This document shows, one piece after another, positions 9,901-18,000 of a DNA stretch of 64,000 nt (positions are counted from its first letter, which is position 1; each line of letters begins with the position of its first letter). The position numbers and the translations under genes were made by a program. This stretch comes from Thermomonas sp. (GTDB lineage Bacteria > Pseudomonadota > Gammaproteobacteria > Xanthomonadales > Xanthomonadaceae). A model generated the notes under the pieces. It was not told the origin of the DNA, ran no database searches, and saw nothing but the letters and a program-made list of their open reading frames with translations. The DNA lies in NCBI RefSeq assembly GCF_029945965.1, contig NZ_JAQSDO010000006.1:335608-399607 (forward strand), in the 5' to 3' direction.

Positions 9901-10517
9901 TCGAAACCACCGGTATCGATGAAGCGCGCGTCATTGCTGGCCACCACCGGAATGCCGCGGCGCGCGGCCATGTCAAGCGCGAAGGCATTGAACGCGTCTT
10001 CGCCGGGGCGTCCGCAGCGGGTCAGCTCCAGGTGCAGGCATTCGCCGAATGCTGCCTGCAGCTCGACCAGGGATTGTTCGGCCAGTTCATGCCGGCCGGA
10101 GTTGAACAATTGACCCGGTTCGGCATTGAGGCCAGCCAACGCGAACAGACCCTTGTTGGCCTTCAGCCACTCCGGGCGCACGACCACGCCGTCGTGGCGT
10201 TGACCCTCCATCCAGGCACGGGTCAACAACTGCGACAGGCTCAGGTAGCCGTCCTGGTCGCGACATAACAGCGTGATGCGCGATGCAGCGGCGGTGCCAT
10301 CGGCGATCAGCACGTCGGCGCCAGCGATGGGTTTGATCCCGGCCTTCTCGGCGGCCTTGTAGAACTTCACCAACGCGAACAGGTTGTTCTGGTCGGTGAC
10401 AGCCACCGCAGGCAACTGACGGGCCACGCAGGCAGCGACGAGATCCGGAATGCGGATCGTCGAATCAACCAGCGAATACTCGCTGTGCAGGTGCAGGTGG
10501 ACGAAACGGGCTGACAT
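6936..10517 (-). CDS. dnaE: DNA polymerase III alpha subunit
   Basis: Replicative polymerase catalytic subunit. The N-terminal PHP domain begins FVHLHLHSEYSLVDS. The polymerase aspartates are in the PDFDIDFCMD motif, with GPGRGSGAGSLVAWALGI upstream. The helix-hairpin-helix and OB-fold domains follow. Length (1193 aa) is normal for this clade. Between the conserved INIRRAR and DITTLALDD segments there are about 23 polar residues (THECRDRQDAESDRRAAESD region) where relatives usually have about 6, suggesting a small in-frame insert near 8691-8758. Confidence 0.96.
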   Translation of the reverse strand: MSARFVHLHLHSEYSLVDSTIRIPDLVAACVARQLPAVAVTDQNNLFALVKFYKAAEKAGIKPIAGADVLIADGTAAASRITLLCRDQDGYLSLSQLLTRAWMEGQRHDGVVVRPEWLKANKGLFALAGLNAEPGQLFNSGRHELAEQSLVELQAAFGECLHLELTRCGRPGEDAFNAFALDMAARRGIPVVASNDARFIDTGGFEAHEARVCIATGRVLDDARRPHDYTAEQYLKSADEMAALFADIPDALDNTVALAKRCNLELRLGTYYLPAFPVPDDHTIESWLRSQSREGLAKRLETAALAPGRSREDYNARLDIELGVILSMGFPGYFLIVADFINWAKQHGIPVGPGRGSGAGSLVAWALGITDLDPLPYDLLFERFLNPERVSLPDFDIDFCMDRRDEVIDYVARKYGRDRVSQIITYGTMAAKAVLRDVGRVLGYPYGMIDGLAKLIPLQPADPLSLSDVLGRSEKAQKDPSRAIAEFKERYEAEEDVRDLLDLALQLEDLTRNAGKHAGGVVIAPTPLSDFCPLFAEHDGLGAGRNPVTQFDKDDVEAIGLVKFDFLGLRTLTIIDWAVKAINIRRARTHECRDRQDAESDRRAAESDTALDITTLALDDPATYALFASGETVAVFQFESRGMRELLKRAQPDRFDDLIALVSLYRPGPMDLIPDFIERKHGRAKVEFPHALLAPVLAPTYGVIVYQEQVMQTAQVLAGYSLGGADLLRRAMGKKDVAKMAQERAKFEAGAQEQHDIPAKIAGPIFDLLEKFAGYGFNKSHAAAYALVAYQTAWLKVHYPAEFMAAVLSSDMDNTDKVVGFLDEARTLGLSVLPPDVNSSTYMFEATDPRSIRYGMGAVKGVGRGACEAIANARDAGGSYRDLLDFCQRVDAGGLNKRALEALVLAGAMDALARNRATLMLQLPEAMKASEQLTREREAGQNSLFGGFDNATADTPALQINLPEVDDWPLAQKLQGERDTLGHYLSGHPMDPHREELQRLVGNDLGQLDTIWGNRPQEARVGWRPEFPVVLAGQVVGMRKRGDSQAFVHLEDGRGRIECAFFGEQWQEFGALLTRDRLLVIEGALREDEFSGGFSLKAKRAWDYTQLCNQLAQRLSIRLDLRTPGALQQFEQLLKTHAGTTPLLIEATTANGIGRLSINDGRGLLVNAALPGLLRSLPGVQAVNLHLGKPWTH

Positions 10518-10635
10518 CGGCGTTCCGCAGGGTCAACCAGCAGGGTAGGCCGGCACCGCCGGCCGAACAAGGCTTGACAGGCTGCGCAAGCCGGCCTTTA
10601 GCGCCAGTGTTGGTGTTGCCCTATCGAAGAGGGAT

Positions 10636-11211
10636 TCAGGATCCGGCAAGCGCATTGCGAACCGGGGCGAAACTGCGGCGGTGTTGCGGGCATGGGCCAT
10701 GCAGCGCAAGCGCCTGCAGGTGTATCTGGCTTGGGTAGCCCTTGTGCCGGTCAAAGCCGTATTGCGGATGCAGGACATGCAATTCACGCATGCGTGCATC
10801 GCGCGCGACCTTGGCCAGGATCGAGGCTGCCATGATTGCCGGTTCCAGTCCGTCGCCGCCGACGATTGCAGTCGCAGCGCAGGTCAACCCCGCGGGAATG
10901 CGGTTGCCGTCGATCAATGCATGATCCGCGCAAGGCGAGAGGCCGGCGACCGCGCGACGCATGCCGGTCATGGTCGCCTGCAGGATGTTCAGCGTGTCGA
11001 TCTCGTCGGCTTCGACGAACTCGATCCGCCATGCCAGCGCGCGTTCGATGATCAGCGGATACAGCGCTTCGCGCCTGCGTTCGGTCAGGCGTTTGGAATC
11101 GTCCAGGCCATTGATTGGCCGCAATGGATCCAGGATCACCGCCGCCACGCTGACCGGCCCGGCCAGCGGACCGCGGCCTGCTTCATCCACACCAGCAACC
11201 AGCAGGCTCAT
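10636..11211 (-). CDS. rnhB: Ribonuclease HII
   Basis: Cleaves RNA in RNA-DNA hybrids. Starts [19 protein letters not shown], the family signature with the first catalytic Asp and Glu. [11 protein letters not shown] and [13 protein letters not shown] follow, with [13 protein letters not shown] near the C-terminus. I chose the ATG at 11211, whose TGATG/ATGA context overlaps the lpxB stop by 4 nt and gives the usual 191 residues. An upstream in-frame extension would overlap lpxB and lacks homology. Confidence 0.95.
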   Translation of the reverse strand: MSLLVAGVDEAGRGPLAGPVSVAAVILDPLRPINGLDDSKRLTERRREALYPLIIERALAWRIEFVEADEIDTLNILQATMTGMRRAVAGLSPCADHALIDGNRIPAGLTCAATAIVGGDGLEPAIMAASILAKVARDARMRELHVLHPQYGFDRHKGYPSQIHLQALALHGPCPQHRRSFAPVRNALAGS

Positions 11212-12350
11212 GCCGCTGGTTGCAACAGCGAAGCGACCGCATCCGCCGCGCGCGCCGAGGCATCGCGGCGCAGCGTTTCGTGGATCGCCAGGAAGCGTGG
11301 TTGTAACGCCGCGGCCGCATCGGCATCGCGAAACCAATGCAAGAGTGCGGTGTGCAGGTTGTCGGCCGTGCATTCGTCCTGCAGCAGTTCCGGAATGACG
11401 CGCTCGCCAGCCAGCACGTTCGGCAAACTCACGAACTCGCTCTTGAGCAAGCCAAAGAGTTTTACGATGAGGTAGGTCAGCGGCGCGATGCGATGACCGA
11501 CCACGATGGGCCTTTTGCACAACATCGCTTCCAATGCCGCAGTACCCGAGGCCAGCAACACCACGTCGCTGGCGATCATCGCGCGCTGCGCATCGCCATC
11601 AAGGATGCGCAGCGCAGGATTGCCTGCAGCGATTCTTTCAATCGCCACGTGGCATTGCACATTCGCGGCCGGAACCAGCACGCGCAATCCGGGAATGTCA
11701 TTGCCAAGCCGCGAAGCCGCCTCCAGAAACACCGGCAACATGCGTTCGATCTCACTCAACCGGCTGCCCGGCAGCAACGCGAGAATCGGTGCGTCGTCGG
11801 ATTCGCCAAGCACCGCACGGGCGGCTTGGTGATCGGGCTGCAAGGCGATCGCATCGGCCATCGGATGGCCAATGAACGTTGCATCGACGCCGTGGCGCGC
11901 ATAGATCGGTGGCTCCATGGGGAACAGGCACAGCACGCGATCCGCGCTGGCGCCGATCCTGGCTGCCCGCGATTCGCGCCAGGCCCATACCGACGGACTG
12001 ACGTCATGCACGGTGCGCACGCCGCGCTGTTTCAGCCAGCGCTCGACGCCGAGGTTGAAGTCGGGTGCATCAATGCCGATGAACACATCCGGCTTCCAGT
12101 CCAGCACGCGCTGGCGGAAGGTCCGGCGCAGGCGCAGCAGGCGCGGTAAATGGGCCAACACTTCGGCCAGCCCCATCACCGCCAGCTCGCTGGCATCAAA
12201 CCATGCGTCCAAGCCGGCCGAGCGCATGCCGTCGCCGCCAATCCCGGCGAATTCCGCATCCGGGAAGCGCTTGCGCAATTCGGAGATCAGGCCAGCGCCG
12301 AGCTGGTCGCCGGAGGTTTCGCCGGCGCACAGGGCGAAGCGGATTGTCAC
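11208..12350 (-). CDS. lpxB: Lipid-A-disaccharide synthase
   Basis: Glycosyltransferase joining UDP-2,3-diacylglucosamine and lipid X in lipid A synthesis at the inner membrane. Begins with [18 protein letters not shown] and contains [17 protein letters not shown] and [21 protein letters not shown]-terminal [21 protein letters not shown] is the sugar-nucleotide region. Length (380 aa) is normal. Start and stop overlap lpxA and rnhB by 4 nt each, so the set is translated as a coupled unit. Confidence 0.96.
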   Translation of the reverse strand: MTIRFALCAGETSGDQLGAGLISELRKRFPDAEFAGIGGDGMRSAGLDAWFDASELAVMGLAEVLAHLPRLLRLRRTFRQRVLDWKPDVFIGIDAPDFNLGVERWLKQRGVRTVHDVSPSVWAWRESRAARIGASADRVLCLFPMEPPIYARHGVDATFIGHPMADAIALQPDHQAARAVLGESDDAPILALLPGSRLSEIERMLPVFLEAASRLGNDIPGLRVLVPAANVQCHVAIERIAAGNPALRILDGDAQRAMIASDVVLLASGTAALEAMLCKRPIVVGHRIAPLTYLIVKLFGLLKSEFVSLPNVLAGERVIPELLQDECTADNLHTALLHWFRDADAAAALQPRFLAIHETLRRDASARAADAVASLLQPAA

Positions 12351-13132
12351 CGCAGCAGCGGCCGCTCGCCGCGTTCGATGAAGTCCAGCATCGCACGCAC
12401 GTCTTCGCTGTCGCTGGCGATCTCGCCCAGTTCGAGCCTGGCTTCGTCGAGCTTGGCGCCAGACATGTACAGCGCACGGTAGGCACGCTTGATCGCGGCG
12501 ATGCGGCCGGCATCGAATCCGCGTCGTTTGAGCCCTTCGCTGTTGATCCCGCGCGGTTTGCTGTAACTGTCCTGCGCGACCATCAGGAACGGCGGCACGT
12601 CGCCATTGACGAATGCACCCATGCCGATGAACGCATGCGCGCCGATCCGGCAGAATTGATGCACGCCAGTGAAGCCACTCAGGATCACGTGGTCGCCAAC
12701 GGTCACGTGGCCAGCCAGGGTTGCATTGTTGGAGAACACGCAGTCGTTGCCGATGCTGCAGTCGTGCGCGATGTGGGTGTAGGCGAGGATCCAGTTGCGG
12801 TCGCCAATGCGGGTGACGCCGCCGCCATCGCCGGTGCCACGATTGATGGTGACGAATTCGCGGATCGAATTGCCGTCGCCGATCTCAAGCGCCACGCGTT
12901 CACCGCGGTATTTCTTGTCTTGCGGTTCGCCACCGATCGCGGACTGGCCGTGGAACACGTTGTCGCGGCCGATTCGGGTCGGGCCATGGATCACGCAATG
13001 CGGGCCGATGCGGGTGCCGTCGCCGATCTCGACCTCATCGCCGATGAATACAAACGCGCCGACCTGCACGCCTTCGCCAAGCTTCGCGCCTGGATCGATG
13101 AAAGCGGTCGGATGGATCAAGGAGGACGACAT
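12347..13132 (-). CDS. lpxA: UDP-N-acetylglucosamine acyltransferase
   Basis: First step of lipid A synthesis: transfers a hydroxyacyl chain from ACP to UDP-GlcNAc. Left-handed beta-helix hexapeptide repeats fill residues 1-180, beginning [18 protein letters not shown]. The catalytic His lies in the [13 protein letters not shown] segment. The C-terminal helical part ([19 protein letters not shown]) is typical. 261 residues. Overlaps lpxB by 4 nt and follows fabZ after 20 nt. Confidence 0.96.
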   Translation of the reverse strand: MSSSLIHPTAFIDPGAKLGEGVQVGAFVFIGDEVEIGDGTRIGPHCVIHGPTRIGRDNVFHGQSAIGGEPQDKKYRGERVALEIGDGNSIREFVTINRGTGDGGGVTRIGDRNWILAYTHIAHDCSIGNDCVFSNNATLAGHVTVGDHVILSGFTGVHQFCRIGAHAFIGMGAFVNGDVPPFLMVAQDSYSKPRGINSEGLKRRGFDAGRIAAIKRAYRALYMSGAKLDEARLELGEIASDSEDVRAMLDFIERGERPLLR

Positions 13133-13152
13133 CGCTTCACTCGTTGCGTCTT

Positions 13153-13623
13153 TCAGCGCGCCGCGGCGCAGAGGATTTCGGCGCAGGCGACCTGCTCGCC
13201 ATCGACACGTGCAATACCGATGTACTGCGCCATGTTGCGGATCTGCCGCTTGAGCACGACCTCGAGGTCGAGTCGGTCGCCCGGCACCACCATCCGGCTG
13301 AACCTGGCGTTGTCCACCTTGACCAGGTAGAACGCCTGCTCAGGATCGTCGTTTGAATCCTTGGACAGTTGCGTCAGCAGGCCGCCGGCCTGGGCCATTG
13401 CTTCCACAACCAGCACTCCGGGCATCACCGCGCGGCCCGGGAAATGACCCTGGAAGAACGGTTCGTTGGCGGTGATGTGCTTGTAGGCCAGCACCCGCTT
13501 GTTGGGCTCCAGCTCGACCACCCGGTCCACCAGCAGGAACGGATAGCGATGCGGGAGCAAGCGCTGGATGTCGCCGATTGTTACGGGAAGCGTGATGGGC
13601 AGGGTTACAGACATCTGGTTCAT
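13153..13623 (-). CDS. fabZ: 3-hydroxyacyl-ACP dehydratase FabZ
   Basis: Hot-dog fold dehydratase of fatty acid synthesis. Contains [14 protein letters not shown] with the catalytic His, [18 protein letters not shown] with the substrate-tunnel motif, and the Glu in [10 protein letters not shown]. 156 residues. The start ATG at 13623 overlaps the lpxD stop by 4 nt. An internal ATG four codons in is also possible. Confidence 0.96.
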   Translation of the reverse strand: MNQMSVTLPITLPVTIGDIQRLLPHRYPFLLVDRVVELEPNKRVLAYKHITANEPFFQGHFPGRAVMPGVLVVEAMAQAGGLLTQLSKDSNDDPEQAFYLVKVDNARFSRMVVPGDRLDLEVVLKRQIRNMAQYIGIARVDGEQVACAEILCAAAR

Positions 13624-14630
13624 TCCTTGTCGCCGGCATTCAGGCGCCGGGCGAGGGTATCGAGTTGCTTGAAGCGTGCGGCGCTCTTGCGCCAGCTGCG
13701 ATTGTCCATCAATGGCGTGCCCGATGAATATTCACCTGGCTCGTGGATCGAATGGGTGACCAGGGTCATCGCGGTGATCACCACGCGGTCGCAGACTTCC
13801 AGGTGGCCAAGAACCCCCGCACCACCACCGATCAGGCAATGCCGGCCGATGCTGGCGCTGCCAGCCACCGCCGAACATCCGGCCATCGCGGTATGCGCGC
13901 CGATACGCACGTTATGGCCGACCTGGATCTGGTTGTCCAGGCGCACGTCCTCTTCCAGCACGGTGTCGCCGAGTGCGCCACGGTCGATAGTGGTATTGGC
14001 GCCGATTTCGCAATCGTCGCCGATCCGAACGCCACCCAGCTGCGGCACCTTGATCCAGTGGCCGTGGTCCATTGCGATGCCGAATCCGTCTGCGCCGATC
14101 ACTGCGCCGGGATGGATCAACACACGTTGGCCCAACCGCACCCGCGCAACCAGGGTGACCCGCGCCACCAGTTCGCAGTCCTCGCCGACCTGGCAGTCTT
14201 CGCCGATCACGCAACCCGGCCCGATCATCGTGCCGGCGCCGATGCGGCTACGCGCGCCGATGCTGGCATGCGGGCCGATGCTGGCGGTCGCAGCGACGAT
14301 CGCATCGTCCGCGACCACCGCGCTAGGGTGAACGCCGGTAGTGCGTGCTGGTTTTACATCGAACAACGCGGCGATGCGTGCGAATGCGGCATGTGGGTTG
14401 GAAGCCACGATCGCAAGCCCCTTCACTAAGTGAGCATTGGTCGCATCAATTATGATCGCCCCTGCCTTTGATGCCTCAAGATATTTTCTATATCTATTGC
14501 CATAAAAAAAAGAGACTTCCGACTGGCCTGCGAATTCAAGTGCCGCTACACCGCTGACAACAAAGTTTTTGATTGGTGGAACAACGGCTTCTATGCCGAC
14601 AAGACGAATAACTTCAGCTAATGAGTTCAT
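13620..14630 (-). CDS. lpxD: UDP-3-O-acylglucosamine N-acyltransferase (mosaic 5' end)
   Basis: Third step of lipid A synthesis. The N-terminal uridine-binding domain (residues 1-~95) is followed by hexapeptide repeats from GVHPSAVVADDAIV to LGHLEVCDRVV and a C-terminal helix. The repeat part is GC-rich like the neighbouring genes. The first ~70 codons (about 14420-14630) are clearly AT-rich, matching the adjoining island, so the gene looks like a recombinant. All expected parts are present and the reading frame is open. No strong ribosome binding site precedes the ATG, and the usual cotranscription from bamA/skp is broken by the island. Confidence 0.93.
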   Translation of the reverse strand: MNSLAEVIRLVGIEAVVPPIKNFVVSGVAALEFAGQSEVSFFYGNRYRKYLEASKAGAIIIDATNAHLVKGLAIVASNPHAAFARIAALFDVKPARTTGVHPSAVVADDAIVAATASIGPHASIGARSRIGAGTMIGPGCVIGEDCQVGEDCELVARVTLVARVRLGQRVLIHPGAVIGADGFGIAMDHGHWIKVPQLGGVRIGDDCEIGANTTIDRGALGDTVLEEDVRLDNQIQVGHNVRIGAHTAMAGCSAVAGSASIGRHCLIGGGAGVLGHLEVCDRVVITAMTLVTHSIHEPGEYSSGTPLMDNRSWRKSAARFKQLDTLARRLNAGDKE

Positions 14631-14666
14631 GTAGTTGACAGCTTCTTTTTTTGCGAAGTAATCTAC

Positions 14667-14696
14667 TTGCGCCTCATCTAGATGAGGCTGTAATTT
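14667..14696 (+). promoter_or_regulatory. Putative promoter with palindromic spacer for the island peptide gene
   Basis: A -35-like TTGCGC (14667-14672) and a -10-like TAATTT (14691-14696) are separated by 18 nt. An 18-bp perfect palindrome, GCCTCATCTAGATGAGGC (14671-14688), fills that spacer. A perfect dyad between the two hexamers is a natural operator position. It could instead be a hairpin in the divergent lpxD leader. No direct evidence separates these. Confidence 0.4.
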
Positions 14697-14740
14697 AGAG
14701 GCATTGCAGGCTAATTTTAAATATTAATAAGGAGATCAAT

Positions 14741-14929
14741 ATGAAAATCAAGAAGAAGCTGCTAATGGCAGTTACATGCGTGTTCCTATTTGGCGCAGGA
14801 ATATCTTCGTCGTTCGCCGCCCGTGTTAACTGCGGCAGTTGCTACGAGTATTATATTCGATGCAACCAACATACACCTAATGAAGATTGCCAAGGCAATC
14901 TTGACTATTGCTTAAATCACTGCAACTGA
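14741..14929 (+). CDS. Small secreted six-cysteine peptide
   Basis: A 62-residue precursor. The basic N-terminus (KIKKK) and hydrophobic core with SSSFAA make a clear Sec signal peptide, probably cut near residue 26. The predicted mature peptide of about 36 residues has six cysteines at 31, 34, 41, 50, 57 and 61 (C-x2-C-x6-C-x8-C-x6-C-x3-C), consistent with three disulfides. A strong AAGGAG site lies 6 nt before the ATG. Codon use is AT-rich, unlike all neighbours except the next gene. No family recognised; a toxin/bacteriocin-like or structural disulfide peptide is possible. Confidence 0.75.
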   Translation: MKIKKKLLMAVTCVFLFGAGISSSFAARVNCGSCYEYYIRCNQHTPNEDCQGNLDYCLNHCN

Positions 14930-14985
14930 GGGGTATTCTGTTTTCCATGTCGATATTAAGTATTCTTGCTTCTGAATAAATTTTC

Positions 14986-15014
14986 GCGCCAGGATAATAT
15001 AACTGGCGCTTTTT
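14986..15014 (+). terminator. Intrinsic terminator or attenuator between the two island genes
   Basis: GCGCCAG (14986-14992) and CTGGCGC (15003-15009) form a 7-bp stem around a 10-nt AT-rich loop, followed at once by five T residues. It lies 18 nt before the glutaredoxin-like start, so it would end most peptide transcripts and limit read-through. Confidence 0.7.
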
Positions 15015-15032
15015 CTAAGAAAGGAACTGGCC

Positions 15033-15431
15033 GTGAACAAGTTTACTTCTTTTGTGGCAACTTCCGCATTACTCGCGGGGTCACTTTGGGCAGGTATCGC
15101 ATTGGGCCCTAGGTTGCCAGGACTTGTCGGGGAGGTTTTCCCGTGGACTTTATACGATAATTTTCAATATAAAAATTCAATGGGATTGCAGGCCGACCAA
15201 CTATATATATTTACTACCTCGACTTGCCCTTATTGCAAGCGCCTGAGAGGATTTTTGAAAGAGAATCACATTGCATATACGGAATTTACGACCGATAAAT
15301 CAAAAAGTGCTCTAACGTTATATGAAAAAATCGGAGGAGAAGGTGTTCCTGTTTCAATAATACGGGGGAAAAAATTTGTTGGGTTTAATTCAAGAATAGG
15401 TGAGCTTATTAAGAAATCGACCCAAGGTTAG
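15033..15431 (+). CDS. Exported glutaredoxin-like thiol oxidoreductase
   Basis: 132 residues. A hydrophobic N-terminal stretch (about residues 8-25) is a signal anchor or uncleaved signal peptide, placing the rest in the periplasm. The glutaredoxin fold follows, with CPYC at 65-68 and the cis-Pro segment EGVPVSII. Starts at GTG with AAAGGAA upstream. AT-rich, same strand as the six-cysteine peptide and opposite to the surrounding operon. Context suggests it could handle the disulfides of that peptide, but this is inference. Confidence 0.8.
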   Translation: MNKFTSFVATSALLAGSLWAGIALGPRLPGLVGEVFPWTLYDNFQYKNSMGLQADQLYIFTTSTCPYCKRLRGFLKENHIAYTEFTTDKSKSALTLYEKIGGEGVPVSIIRGKKFVGFNSRIGELIKKSTQG

Positions 15432-15449
15432 CCCTGTTTTTAAGGCGAG

Positions 15450-17918
15450 CTACAGCTGGCCGCCGAAGGTGAACTGCAGCCGCTCGATCTGGTCGCCGGT
15501 CTGCTTGCGCAAGGGGAACGCATAGCTGATCGACAACGGGCCCATCGGTGATCGCCAAAGCAGGGAGACGCCGGTGGAGACGCGCAATTCGGATGCGCTG
15601 AAGTTCTTCCAGCCGTCATAGACGTTGCCGAAGTCGAGGAACGCGGACACGCGCGCGGACGGGCTGTCGATCAGTTTCGGGAAGATCGCCTCGAACGAGC
15701 CGGCCAGCAGGAACGAACCACCAAGCGGCTGGCGATAACCGGTGTTGGAGGCATACGACGGGCCCAAGGTGTTATCGGTGAAGCCGCGCACCTTGCCCGC
15801 GGCGGCAATGCCGCCCGCGTAGAAATTCTCGAAGAACGGCAATCCGCTGGCCGTCAGGGTCTTTGCGTAGTCCGGTGACGTGGGCAGGCACGGTACGGTC
15901 GGAACAGCTCCCGGTACTATGGTGTCGAGGATTCCGTCACCGTTGCTATCCACATACGTATCAGCCGTGAAACAAACGTTGCGGACGAAGTTCTTTCCGT
16001 AGGAATCACCATAGCCGAGATTCACGCCAGTACGCAGCACGACTGCCCGATTCAGCAGCCAGTACTTGGAGAAGTCGTACTGCAGTTTGTAGTACTCCAC
16101 CGTGGAGCCTGGCAGTGCCACTTCCACGGACACGCTCTGGTTGCTGCCGATCACCGGCATGAAATAGTTGTCGCGGGTGTCATGCGACCATCCTGCCTGG
16201 GTGCGCAGGGCATGGAAGGTGCGGTTGCCGACGGCATCGATATAGTCGAGCAATGGCGGGGGTGTCGAGCCCGGGAATGCGAGGATCTTGTTGCTGTCGA
16301 TGCCGAACATCAACGAGACCGAATCCGATTCGCTGAGCGGCAGGCCCATGAAGACCTGTGCGGCACCGTTGGTGGTGGAGTATTGGGCGACGTTGTAATT
16401 GGAATAATCGAAAGCGCTCCACGACACGTTGTAGCCGAGCGATACTCCCTCATCGGTGAAGTAGGGATTCATGAACGAGAAGTTGTACTTCTTCTGGTAG
16501 ACGCTGCGGCTGAGCGCCATTGAAACGCGATTGCCGGAGCCGAGGAAGTTGTTCTCGGATAATTGCAGCGACAGGTTGAGGCCGGATAGCTGGGAAAAGC
16601 CCACGCCCGCCGAGATACTGCCAGAGGTGGTTTCCTTGACGGTATAGACCACATCGACCTGATCGTCGCTACCAGCGACGGGCTGGTTCTCGACTTCAAC
16701 TGTCTCGAAATAGCCCAAACGAGACAGCCGCACCTTGCTGCGATCAATGGCCGACTGCGAATACCAGCTGCCTTCGAACTGGCGCATTTCGCGGCGCAGC
16801 ACCACGTCGGCGGTACGGGTATTGCCCTTGAACACGATCCGCCGGACGTTGACCCGCGGCCCCGGCTGGACCTGCAGGTCGATGCTCACCGTGCGCTTGT
16901 CGCGGTCGATCTGCGGGATCGGGTTGACCTGGGCAAAGGCATATCCGATGTTGCTCAGGCGGGCCGTGATCGTATCGGTGGCGATTTCGACCAGTTGCCG
17001 GGAGAACACGTTGCCGGATTGCAGGAAGGCGGTGGCAATCTTCTCGATTTCCTCCTTGGGCAGGATCGTGTTGCCGGAGACGGTGACCCCCGAGATGTTG
17101 TAAGCCTCGCCTTCGCTGATGCCGGCGGTCAGGTACATGTCCTTCTTGTCCGGGCTGATCGCGACCTGGGTCGAATCCAGGCTGAAATCAAGGAAACCGC
17201 GGTTGAGGTACCAGGCATTCAGCTTTTCGATGTCGCCCGAGAGTTTTTCGCGCGAATACTGGTCGTCTTTCTTGTACCAGCTCAGCCAGGTGCTGGTGTG
17301 CGATTCCCAGCCTTCGGTGATGTCCTTGTCGGAATACAGCTTATTGCCGACCAGGTTGATGTGGCGGATCTTCGCGGCCTTGCCTTCCTTGATGTTCAGG
17401 GTGACATCGACGCGGTTGCGGTCGAGTGGGGACACGCCCGGGTTGATCTTGACGTTGTATTTGCCGCGGTTGTTGTATGCACGGTTCAGTTCTTGGGTCA
17501 CGCGGTCGAGGGAGAGACGGTCAAAGGTCTCGCCTTCGGCCAGGCCGATGTCCTTGAGGTTCTTCAACAGGTCTTCCGACTTGAGGTCCTTGTTGCCGAC
17601 CAGGGTCAGCTTGTTGATCGCCGGGCGCTCGACCACGGTGACCACCAGGATCCCGCCCTGGTGGTCCAGGCGCACGTCCTCGAAGAAGCCGGTCTTGTAC
17701 ATCGCGCGTATCGCCTCGGCGGCGCGTGCCTGGTCGAGGGTGTCGCCACGTTCGACCGGCAGATAGGTGAACACGGTGCCTGCACCGATGCGTTGCAGGC
17801 CATCGATGCGAATGTCGCTGACCTTGAAGGGTACGAACGTCGACTGCGCCCAAGCCGGCAGCGACAGCGCCGAGATAAGTGCAATGGTGAGCAGGCGGCG
17901 GGACATGGGTCGGGTCAT
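15450..17918 (-). CDS. bamA: Outer membrane protein assembly factor BamA
   Basis: Outer membrane insertase. Signal peptide at RRLLTIALISALSLPAWAQS, five POTRA domains (about 20-420), then the beta-barrel with the L6 motif VRGF and the typical C-terminal strand ending FTFGGQL. I chose the ATG at 17918 (AGGA 12 nt upstream); 17927 and 17906 are alternatives. Just before FFENFYAGG is an extra loop of about 40 residues with two cysteines and a DSNGDGILD stretch that resembles a calcium-binding loop. Follows rseP; the usual downstream skp is absent. Confidence 0.95.
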   Translation of the reverse strand: MTRPMSRRLLTIALISALSLPAWAQSTFVPFKVSDIRIDGLQRIGAGTVFTYLPVERGDTLDQARAAEAIRAMYKTGFFEDVRLDHQGGILVVTVVERPAINKLTLVGNKDLKSEDLLKNLKDIGLAEGETFDRLSLDRVTQELNRAYNNRGKYNVKINPGVSPLDRNRVDVTLNIKEGKAAKIRHINLVGNKLYSDKDITEGWESHTSTWLSWYKKDDQYSREKLSGDIEKLNAWYLNRGFLDFSLDSTQVAISPDKKDMYLTAGISEGEAYNISGVTVSGNTILPKEEIEKIATAFLQSGNVFSRQLVEIATDTITARLSNIGYAFAQVNPIPQIDRDKRTVSIDLQVQPGPRVNVRRIVFKGNTRTADVVLRREMRQFEGSWYSQSAIDRSKVRLSRLGYFETVEVENQPVAGSDDQVDVVYTVKETTSGSISAGVGFSQLSGLNLSLQLSENNFLGSGNRVSMALSRSVYQKKYNFSFMNPYFTDEGVSLGYNVSWSAFDYSNYNVAQYSTTNGAAQVFMGLPLSESDSVSLMFGIDSNKILAFPGSTPPPLLDYIDAVGNRTFHALRTQAGWSHDTRDNYFMPVIGSNQSVSVEVALPGSTVEYYKLQYDFSKYWLLNRAVVLRTGVNLGYGDSYGKNFVRNVCFTADTYVDSNGDGILDTIVPGAVPTVPCLPTSPDYAKTLTASGLPFFENFYAGGIAAAGKVRGFTDNTLGPSYASNTGYRQPLGGSFLLAGSFEAIFPKLIDSPSARVSAFLDFGNVYDGWKNFSASELRVSTGVSLLWRSPMGPLSISYAFPLRKQTGDQIERLQFTFGGQL

Positions 17919-18000
17919 TCTTGACATCCTGATTGCAAAACATGTGGGGTCGAACATGTTGCGTGGTTGCCGGCAATGCCGGCAGTAGGCGTGCGTTTCA

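Noticed and set aside
12203..13330. Plus-strand frames with repeated AD/DP patterns over lpxA and lpxD
   Set aside because: Periodicity comes from the antisense of left-handed beta-helix repeats, not from a real repeat protein.
14671..14688. Considered as a transposon end or attachment site
   Set aside because: The 18-bp palindrome has no second copy at the other edge of the island and no direct repeat flanking it; kept only as a possible operator.
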